A stretch of 50,744 bases of DNA from Sphingomonas sanxanigenens (GTDB lineage: Bacteria > Pseudomonadota > Alphaproteobacteria > Sphingomonadales > Sphingomonadaceae), in assembly GCA_003240855.1 (NCBI GenBank), contig QFNN01000008.1, forward strand, positions 1 to 50,744. Direction: 5' to 3'. Below the pieces are notes generated by a model. That model had not been told where the DNA came from. It did no database searches and saw only the letters and a list, made by a program, of their open reading frames with translations. Made by a program: the position numbers and the translations under genes. This document shows, one piece after another, positions 41,159 to 47,886 of the stretch (within the stretch, counting starts at the first letter, position 1; each line of letters opens with the position of its first letter).

Positions 41159-43993
41159 ATGTCGACCATCGGCCTCAATTTTCGCTCGACGCTCGCATTC
41201 GTAACCGATCCGGCAGGAACGGCGGCCCTGGTCAATGGCACGACCTATCCGACGACGCGCGGCGGATTGACCTTTGGCAACCAGGGCGCCGCGCCGTCTG
41301 ACGACAATGCATCCTTTGACCCGCGCATAGCGGGCCGCCATTCGCTCAACACCTGGAACACCAAGCCCCGCTTCGACCTGCTCGAAGGGAACGGCACCTA
41401 TCGCGCCCGGGTTGCGCTGGGCGACTATTGGGGCGTCCAGGCGGGACGCCTAATGGTCTGGGATGGTGAATTTGGCGATGGCGTGAACCTGCCCGGCGAC
41501 GCCGGCAACATGTTCGACTATGCAGCGGGGGCGGCCGTGCCTGCCAACCGCTATACCATCTATGGAAGCAATCTTTATCGCACCGCGGCCGGCGGTACGA
41601 CTGGTGCGTCGTCGCCGCCGGTCCATACTAGCGGCGCCGTAGCCGACAACAGCGTGTCCTGGACTTTCGTCAAGACAGCCGTCCTCGTGATCAACGTCGC
41701 GACGCCGAGTGACGTCTTCACTGATGCGACGGGCGCAGGTCGAACGGCGGCAAACTGGCCCGGAAGCAATGCCTGGTCGGCGAACTTCGCGCTGACGCAG
41801 GGCTATGTCACGCTGACAAAGCATACCGCCGGTCCCGCGATCATCCGCCACTTCGCTCTCGATCTTGTCGGCGCGACGCTGGGGCCGCTCAATGTGCTCG
41901 ATCGGTCCGGCAAGCCGCTGACCGCGCTCTATACAAACAACCCCGAAGGCGTGACGGTTGCCAAGTTCACCGCGAGCGCGGGAGCCAACGCCTATGCGCT
42001 GACGGGCACGGCCGCCGAGTATTACGAGATCGTCGCGCGGGATGCGAGTTTCGAGATTCGTACCAAGGTCGGCGCTGGTCGCCAGCCTTCGAGCGCCAGC
42101 GGCGCGACGCTGGGCGTCATCCAGACCGACGCGACCGCGGCCAACGGGCCGACCTTCACGACTTGGCTGGTCAAGAGCAGCGGCGCCATTCTGCCAAGCT
42201 TCACGCCGCTGCCGGCGCGCGATTCTGAAACCAATCGCCATGATCGATTGCTCGACAGCAAATCATGGGCGAAGATTGAACCCGTGCTAGATGCGGCCGC
42301 CAATGAGTGGCCGGGCTATCAGGGTCAGCCGTTCGCGGGTAGCTATACCGTCGACAATGAGGATGGCTTCCTCACCGCATGGAATATGATTGCGGCAGGC
42401 AGGGACGGCGCGAGCTGGTACCGGATCGCGATCGCCGGCGCAGGCTGGGCGTCGAACTTACAGATCCCCGCGATCAACATGGGCGCTGGCGGCCTGCTCG
42501 TCGAGCCGGCGGCGGGCCATGATCCGCTGCTTGAATGGCTTGGCGGCGGCAACACCGGCACAATGGTTCGCGTCCACTGGCGCAACCTCTGCATTCCGGG
42601 GCAGCTTGCCAAAGCCAACATTTTCCAGATGACCGGCGGCGCTGTTGCGGGCAATTACGCCATCCTCAAGATCAGCGGCTGTCGGATCGGGCGTGGATTT
42701 GCGCCCGGCTACAATATGGCTGTGCAAGGCGCATCGATGCCCAGCTTCATGGTATGCGCCAATGTCGAACAGCTCATTCTGGAGGGCAACCGCGTTCGCG
42801 GCGTCGCCCAATATGCGGCGTTTTCCAATAGCTTCTATGTCGTCACGCGCAATGAGGATGTGACGGAGGCGACTGATGACGCGTTCGCGCCTAACACGGC
42901 TTTTGACATCAATGCGCCGCGCGGCATCTTCATCGACGACCATTGTCGTTTTCTCGCTGACCAAAGCGGCGTCCGCGCCTGCCCCGATATCGGCAACCTG
43001 TTTGCAGATGGAGATCAGCCACACCCCGATGTCATCCAGTATCGTGACTTCGTCGTGCGCGTGGCCTGGGCAGCCGATAGCGACACCGCAGCCCCCGGCC
43101 TCTATTTGAATGTCGGAGGGCGTGCGCTCAATCCCAATAACGACAAAATCTATCAGCTCGTCACGCCGGGGCGAACGGCTGCGTCTGGTATGGGCCCCAG
43201 CGGCACCGGATCGAACATCGTCGATGGGACGGCCGTATGGAGTTACGTCGCTGATTACGTCCAGCGCGGGCGAAAGCTGTTGGTCTATGCGCGCGGCCTG
43301 AAAAATCATGCCGGCGGCATGGTGCGCGGCACGACCACGTCGGCAAATCTGACGATCCGGCAATTCTTTATCAACAGTCACATGGCAGCGGCCGGTAACC
43401 CCGCGACCGTCGTCGCCGTCAACTGCGCTTCGTTTAGCTGCTCATCCTATGGGCTTGCATTGAGCGGGACCGACTATGGCGCGCTTATCCGCTGCACGAT
43501 GGGCGGCCCCGGGATCGTCGCGTCGGGTTCGGAGGGAACGTCGGCCTTCAACCAGAACCCGCAGATCGTCGGATCGCTTGAAACCGAAGGCTACGCCAGC
43601 GGCACCATCATGGGGCCGGCGGTGTTCGGCAGCGCCACGCCGGCGATCAACGTTGGTTTCGCCTTTGACCAAGGCGATAACCTCACCGTCGATTTCCGTG
43701 GGACTAACAATTTTCCGGCGCTTGAGCCATCGGCGCTGCTGGCCGGACCGTCGGGCGGCTTCGGCGATCAGTTGGGCGTTCCGATCTATTCACCGCCGAT
43801 CGACATCTCGGCCAATGCGGATCCAGCTAACTTCTGGGCGCAGATGCTCGCTATGTCCAAGCCGCTGGCCGGTAATTACGGCGTAATCGCCGAAGCCCCG
43901 ACCAGCGTCACGTTTACCTGGACCGAACGAGTCACCGACGCGCTTGGTCAGCAGCTCGACGTCGCGATGAGCTTGACGGTCGACCCGGCATAA
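41159..43993 (+). CDS. Large tailspike-like protein
   Basis: A 944-residue protein. The N-terminal ~270 residues contain beta-rich domains with phage-type motifs (YTIYGSNLYRTAAGGTTGASSPPVHTSGAVADNSVSW). The remainder reads as a right-handed beta-helix: repeated short strands, many Asn/Gly turns and lines such as VRVHWRNLCIPG and LILEGNRVRGVAQYAAFSN, as in polysaccharide-degrading spikes. No catalytic residues could be named. Its 3' end overlaps the convergent PEP-CTERM gene by 46 bases. Likely the host-range determinant with an exopolysaccharide target. Confidence 0.75.
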   Translation: MSTIGLNFRSTLAFVTDPAGTAALVNGTTYPTTRGGLTFGNQGAAPSDDNASFDPRIAGRHSLNTWNTKPRFDLLEGNGTYRARVALGDYWGVQAGRLMVWDGEFGDGVNLPGDAGNMFDYAAGAAVPANRYTIYGSNLYRTAAGGTTGASSPPVHTSGAVADNSVSWTFVKTAVLVINVATPSDVFTDATGAGRTAANWPGSNAWSANFALTQGYVTLTKHTAGPAIIRHFALDLVGATLGPLNVLDRSGKPLTALYTNNPEGVTVAKFTASAGANAYALTGTAAEYYEIVARDASFEIRTKVGAGRQPSSASGATLGVIQTDATAANGPTFTTWLVKSSGAILPSFTPLPARDSETNRHDRLLDSKSWAKIEPVLDAAANEWPGYQGQPFAGSYTVDNEDGFLTAWNMIAAGRDGASWYRIAIAGAGWASNLQIPAINMGAGGLLVEPAAGHDPLLEWLGGGNTGTMVRVHWRNLCIPGQLAKANIFQMTGGAVAGNYAILKISGCRIGRGFAPGYNMAVQGASMPSFMVCANVEQLILEGNRVRGVAQYAAFSNSFYVVTRNEDVTEATDDAFAPNTAFDINAPRGIFIDDHCRFLADQSGVRACPDIGNLFADGDQPHPDVIQYRDFVVRVAWAADSDTAAPGLYLNVGGRALNPNNDKIYQLVTPGRTAASGMGPSGTGSNIVDGTAVWSYVADYVQRGRKLLVYARGLKNHAGGMVRGTTTSANLTIRQFFINSHMAAAGNPATVVAVNCASFSCSSYGLALSGTDYGALIRCTMGGPGIVASGSEGTSAFNQNPQIVGSLETEGYASGTIMGPAVFGSATPAINVGFAFDQGDNLTVDFRGTNNFPALEPSALLAGPSGGFGDQLGVPIYSPPIDISANADPANFWAQMLAMSKPLAGNYGVIAEAPTSVTFTWTERVTDALGQQLDVAMSLTVDPA

Positions 43994-44532
43994 CGCCGGC
44001 GGCGGAGCGCCGCACCCGACAAGCCAAATCCCGCGATGAGCATTGCCCAGGTCGCGGGTTCGGGGACGCGGACATCGCCGATGATCGAAATGCGATATTG
44101 AACGGGCATTCCCCGCATATTCTCGTCGAACGAGACGAAAAGGATCGGCGCCCGCACGTTATAAACCTCTCCATATGCGTTCAGATATCGCCCGGGCACC
44201 GTGATCTGCGGGAACACATATTCTTCGCCTACGCCGTAAAACAGCGTGTTGAAGTTGTTCTGATCGTCCCACCCATACATCAGGGGGATCGCCGTTCTCC
44301 AGTAGAGCTGCGCGTTAATGGTGGCGGAGTGCGAAAGCGAAATCGACACCAGATAATTTCCGCTATCATGGACGCTGTTCCAGCTTTGCGACCAGGAGAA
44401 TGTGCTCTGATTGGACGACGGTGTGAATATGCCATCCACAAACTCGACGATATGCCGATATTGGTCTGCTGCTGTCGACGGCGTCGCGATGGCTAGCGAC
44501 AATAGTCCGATGACGCGCGAAGCGATTCTCAT
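43948..44532 (-). CDS. PEP-CTERM sorting-signal exported protein (cargo gene 3)
   Basis: A 194-residue protein from ATG 44532, with AAGGGGGAA upstream. The signal peptide is about residues 1-22 (ending STA). The body is rich in Tyr, Ser and Asn, and the C-terminus has VPEPATWAMLIAGFGLSGAALRRRR followed by 14 extra residues coded inside the spike gene on the opposite strand. The sorting signal is almost the same as that of the protein at 24135 but the bodies differ. It lies on the minus strand among plus-strand late genes and is less GC-rich, so it is a moron. Confidence 0.85.
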   Translation of the reverse strand: MRIASRVIGLLSLAIATPSTAADQYRHIVEFVDGIFTPSSNQSTFSWSQSWNSVHDSGNYLVSISLSHSATINAQLYWRTAIPLMYGWDDQNNFNTLFYGVGEEYVFPQITVPGRYLNAYGEVYNVRAPILFVSFDENMRGMPVQYRISIIGDVRVPEPATWAMLIAGFGLSGAALRRRRYAGSTVKLIATSSC

Positions 44533-44643
44533 AGCCACTTTCCCCCTTTGGTTAATCCGGGGATAATTTCTCCACTGCCTCCGGGTCCAGTGCGAAAACG
44601 CATCCGAAATGAACCGGTCCCATTTTGGGTCGGGCCGCTGGCG

Positions 44644-44670
44644 CTGTTGTAAGTCCCTGCAATACAACAG
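44644..44670. promoter_or_regulatory. Late-promoter dyad element 4 (upstream of V)
   Basis: The 27-bp dyad differs by one base from element 1 read on the minus strand. It lies 44 bases before the V start, the same distance as element 1 to gene P. Both starts are preceded by GCCCC. The region 44533-44714 has no other gene. Confidence 0.78.
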
Positions 44671-44714
44671 GCGCGCCGCGCGCGGGTGCGTCGCTTCGGC
44701 CACGATGCCGCCCC

Positions 44715-45296
44715 ATGCGCATCGACGACGACGATATCGCCGAAGAACTCGGCGCCGCGATCCGGCTCGGCACCGTCGCCGAAGTCGACCTGTCGGCTGC
44801 GCGCATCGTCGTCGATACCGGCGATCTGCAGACGTCCGCCATTCGCTGGATCGAAAATCGCGCCGGCGCGACGCGGAGCTGGTCGCCGCCCAGCGTTGGC
44901 GAGCAGGTGGTCCTGCTGTGCCAGGGCGGCGAGATCGCCGGCGCCGTCGCGCTGCGCGGTCTTGGCCAGGACGCATTCCCGCCCCCCGGCGATAGCCTGC
45001 GGGAGCTGGTCAGCTTCAGCGACGGAGCCGTCCTCGCTTACGACCCCGAAGCCCACGCGCTCGAGGCGCTGTTGCCCGCCGGCGCCACCGTGACGATCGT
45101 CGCGAGGGGCGGCGTATCGATCGACGTCGGCGACGCGGCCGTCGCGATCAGGGGCAATGTGTCGATCGACGGCGATCTCTCGCTCACCGGCGACGCGACG
45201 ATCGATGGCGATGCCGTCGCCGGCGGCGTCAGCTTGCAGCATCACAGGCACGCCGGCGTCCAGCCCGGCGGCGGCCAGACGGGTGAGCCGTCATGA
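44715..45296 (+). CDS. Baseplate spike protein (P2 gpV)
   Basis: A 193-residue gpV-type protein: an OB-like N-domain with VAEVDLSAARIVVDTGDLQTSAIRWIENRAG, a beta-helix stalk, and the C-terminal apex HRH (His177-His179) in QHHRHAGVQPGG, the HxH motif that holds an iron ion at the needle tip. It punctures the outer membrane. ATG 44715 is the only start close to the family N-terminus. Confidence 0.93.
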   Translation: MRIDDDDIAEELGAAIRLGTVAEVDLSAARIVVDTGDLQTSAIRWIENRAGATRSWSPPSVGEQVVLLCQGGEIAGAVALRGLGQDAFPPPGDSLRELVSFSDGAVLAYDPEAHALEALLPAGATVTIVARGGVSIDVGDAAVAIRGNVSIDGDLSLTGDATIDGDAVAGGVSLQHHRHAGVQPGGGQTGEPS

Positions 45297-45667
45297 TCGG
45301 CATGAACGCCGAAACCGGCGCGGCGATCGCCGATACCGATCATCTCGCGCAGTCTATCGCCGACATCCTCAAGACGCCGATCGGCACGCGCGCCATGCGG
45401 CGTGATTATGGCTCGCTCTTCTTCGAGCTGATCGACGCGCCGTTCAACGCCGCGACGCGCCTGCTGCTCTACGCAGCGACGGCCGTCGCCCTGCAGCGCT
45501 GGGAACCGCGGCTGCGACTGACGCGCGTGACGATCGTCGCCGGTGACGCGCCCGGCGCCGTCAACGTCGATCTTGAGGGCGAGCGCACCGATCGCCCGGC
45601 CGCCAACAGCCTCACCCGTCTCACCGTGCCGCTGCGCTTCGCCAGCGCCATCGCCCAACCCGTCTAG
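45293..45667 (+). CDS. Baseplate wedge protein (P2 gpW)
   Basis: A 124-residue gpW protein of the T4 gp25-like family, forming the inner baseplate wedge. It has HLAQSIADILKTPIGTRAMRRDYGSLFFELIDAPFN, with the PIGTRxMRxDYGS motif. 4-nt overlap with V. Confidence 0.93.
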   Translation: MIGMNAETGAAIADTDHLAQSIADILKTPIGTRAMRRDYGSLFFELIDAPFNAATRLLLYAATAVALQRWEPRLRLTRVTIVAGDAPGAVNVDLEGERTDRPAANSLTRLTVPLRFASAIAQPV

Positions 45668-45684
45668 TCCAGGAGCCGACCCCA

Positions 45685-46836
45685 ATGCCGATCGAACATG
45701 GCATCAAGATCCTCGAGCCCGTCACCGGCGCGCGATCCATCACGCTCGTTGCGACCGCCGTCATTGGCCTGGTCGCGACCGCCAGCGATGCCGACGCGGC
45801 GACCTTCCCGCTCGACAAGCCGGTGCTGGTCACCGACGTACGCGGCGCGATCGCCAAGGCGGGCGCGCAAGGCACGCTCGCCCGGGCGCTGACCGAAATC
45901 TCCAACCAGTGCAGCCCGATCATCGTCGTCGTGCGCGTCGCCCCCGGCGTCGCCGACGAGGACGTGACGGCCGAGGAGGCGACGACCGCCAATGTCGTCG
46001 GTGACTTCACCGGCGCCGGCTACACCGGCATGCAGGCGCTGCTCGCGGCCGAAGCCCAGACCGGAGTGCGGCCCCGTATCCTGGGCGCGCCCGGGCTCGA
46101 TACGCAGGAAGTCGCGGTGGCGCTCGAGATCGTGGCGAAGAAGCTGCGCGGCTTCGCCTACACCAGTTGCTGGGGCGCCGACACGGTGGCGGAGGCCGTC
46201 ACCTATCGCGGCGAGTTCAGCGCGCGCGAGCATATGCTCATCTATCCCGATTTCACGGGCTGGCCGGGCAAGGCCGTTGCGATCGCGCTCGGCGCGCGCG
46301 CCGCGATCGATCAGCAGGTGGGCTGGCACAAGACGCTGAGCAATTATGCGCTCGCCGGCGTCACCGGCCTGACCGCCGATATCGATTTCGACATCCGCTC
46401 CTCGAGCAATGCCGCCGGGCTGCTCAACGCAGCGCCGGTGACCACGCTCGTCCACATGAACGGCTATCGCTTCTGGGGCAACCGCACCACGTCGGACGAG
46501 CCGCTCTTCGCATTCGAGAGCGCGGTGCGCACCGCGCAGGCGCTTCAGGATTCGATTGCCGACGGGCTGATCTGGGCGGTCGACAAGCCGCTGACGGTCG
46601 GCCTGATCCGCGACATCGAGGAGACGATCAACGCTTCATTCCGCCTGCTGCAGGCGCAGGGCCGCATCATCGGCGGCAGCGCCTGGTTCGATCCGGCGCT
46701 TAATACCGCCGTCTCGCTCGCGGCAGGCCAGTTGACGATCGACTATGATTTCACGCCCTGCGCGCCCGCCGAGCTCATCACCCTCAATCAGCGCATCACC
46801 GACCGCTATTATGTCGGATTCGCCGACCAGGTCTGA
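45685..46836 (+). CDS. Tail sheath protein (P2 gpFI)
   Basis: A 383-residue contractile sheath protein; P2 FI is of similar length. EHGIKILEPVTGARSI at the start, FPLDKPVLVTDVRGAIAKAG, RPRILGAPGLDTQEV in the middle and the C-terminal TPCAPAELITLNQRITDRYY are typical. It is the contractile layer around the FII tube. Confidence 0.95.
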   Translation: MPIEHGIKILEPVTGARSITLVATAVIGLVATASDADAATFPLDKPVLVTDVRGAIAKAGAQGTLARALTEISNQCSPIIVVVRVAPGVADEDVTAEEATTANVVGDFTGAGYTGMQALLAAEAQTGVRPRILGAPGLDTQEVAVALEIVAKKLRGFAYTSCWGADTVAEAVTYRGEFSAREHMLIYPDFTGWPGKAVAIALGARAAIDQQVGWHKTLSNYALAGVTGLTADIDFDIRSSSNAAGLLNAAPVTTLVHMNGYRFWGNRTTSDEPLFAFESAVRTAQALQDSIADGLIWAVDKPLTVGLIRDIEETINASFRLLQAQGRIIGGSAWFDPALNTAVSLAAGQLTIDYDFTPCAPAELITLNQRITDRYYVGFADQV

Positions 46837-46882
46837 TCGCGCGCCACCCCGCTAGACCCGCCACTCTTCCAAGGAATCGACC

Positions 46883-47392
46883 ATGAGCCTCCCGAGCAAG
46901 CTCAAAAACTACAATCTCTACGGCGACGGCGCGTCCTATCTGGGCGTGGTCGCCGAACTGACGCTGCCCAAGATCACGATGCAGGCGGAGGAATATCGCG
47001 GCGGCGGCATGCTCGGCCAGGTCGATATCGATCTCGGCCTGCAGAAGCTCACCATGGAGCACAAATATGGCGGGCTCGTCGTCGGCGTGCTTCGCCAGCT
47101 CGGCGTGTTTCGCGCCGATGGCGTGCTGCTGCGTTTCAACGGCGCCTATCAGGAGGATGGCGCCGGCGCCGTTACGGCGGCCGAGCTCGTCGTGCGCGGG
47201 CGTCACACCGAAGTCGATCCGGGCACTGCGAAGGCGGGCGAGGATACCGAATGGACGGTGCAGTCGACGCTCACCTACCTCAAATGGACCATCGCGAGCC
47301 GCGTCGAGGTGGAGATCGACATGCTCAACTGCATCTACATCGTTGGGGGCATCGATCGCATGGCCGAGATCCGCTCGGCTCTGGGCCTGTAG
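46883..47392 (+). CDS. Major tail tube protein (P2 gpFII)
   Basis: A 169-residue tube protein of the FII family, with LPSKLKNYNLYGDGASYLGVVAELTLPKITMQAEEYRGGGM and a central LTMEHKYGG. The length is normal. AAGGA precedes the ATG. It stacks as hexamer rings to form the tail tube. Confidence 0.94.
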   Translation: MSLPSKLKNYNLYGDGASYLGVVAELTLPKITMQAEEYRGGGMLGQVDIDLGLQKLTMEHKYGGLVVGVLRQLGVFRADGVLLRFNGAYQEDGAGAVTAAELVVRGRHTEVDPGTAKAGEDTEWTVQSTLTYLKWTIASRVEVEIDMLNCIYIVGGIDRMAEIRSALGL

Positions 47393-47404
47393 GGAGCGCA
47401 CGAC

Positions 47405-47737
47405 ATGGAAGACCAGAACCCCGCCGGCGCCGGCCTCAAGATGTTCGCCACCGTCGTGCTCGAGAAGCCGATCCAGCGCGCGGGCAGCGACGACATCGTC
47501 ACTCTTACCCTGCGCCGACCCAGCGGCGCTGGCGAGTTTCGCGGCCTCTCGATGGTCCGGCTGGGCCAGATGGAGGTCAACGAGCTGCTGAAGCTGCTGC
47601 CGCGCATCACCATGCCGGTGCTCACCGACCTGGAATGCGCGGCCATCGACCCGGCCGACATGATGGAGATCTGCAGCGAGCTCGGGGATTTTTTATTGAC
47701 GAAATCGAGGGCTGCGGCGGCTTTGCCGACGACGTAG
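47405..47737 (+). CDS. Tail assembly protein E (P2 gpE), with frameshift into E'
   Basis: A 110-residue gpE-like chaperone (phage tail E family): VVLEKPIQRAGSDDIVTLTLRRPSGAGEFRGLSM at the start, then MDICS-like MMEICSELGDF near the end. It carries TTTTTTA at 47689-47695 in the X XXY YYZ phase, so a part of the ribosomes should shift -1 and continue into E' to give a product of about 160 residues. P2 makes gpE+E' the same way at TTTTTTG. Confidence 0.9.
   Translation: MEDQNPAGAGLKMFATVVLEKPIQRAGSDDIVTLTLRRPSGAGEFRGLSMVRLGQMEVNELLKLLPRITMPVLTDLECAAIDPADMMEICSELGDFLLTKSRAAAALPTT
47689..47695 (+). other. -1 ribosomal frameshift site of the E/E' pair
   Basis: T TTT TTA is in exactly the slippery phase relative to the E frame (GAT TTT TTA). 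After a -1 shift the reading continues DFFIDEIEGCGGF and onward to the stop at 47886. A short CGGC-TTT-GCCG hairpin follows about 20 bases downstream. Confidence 0.8.
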
Positions 47738-47745
47738 AGGACGCG

Positions 47746-47886
47746 ATGGCGGATATCTTGCTGTTCCTGCCCGGCATGTCGCTTTCCGCCCTCTGCGACC
47801 TTTCGGTGGCCAATCTGATGCGCTGGCACCGCCGCGCGATCGATCGCGGCAAGCTGCTCCACGGAAAGCCTGCAAATGGCCGATAG
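47746..47886 (+). CDS. E' frame / GpE-type small tail protein
   Basis: From ATG 47746 the frame codes a 46-residue protein, MADILLFLPGMSLSALCDL followed by a tryptophan-arginine motif (LMRWHRRAIDR), which matches the short GpE domain that annotation often marks as a separate small protein. Its main form should be the C-terminal part of the E+E' fusion made by frameshift at 47689. It overlaps the tape-measure gene by 11 nt. Confidence 0.8.
   Translation: MADILLFLPGMSLSALCDLSVANLMRWHRRAIDRGKLLHGKPANGR

Noticed and set aside
27756..44670. Dyad elements considered as intrinsic terminators
   Set aside because: There is no T tract, one copy lies between two divergent gene starts where nothing needs terminating, and the sequence is conserved beyond what a hairpin requires.
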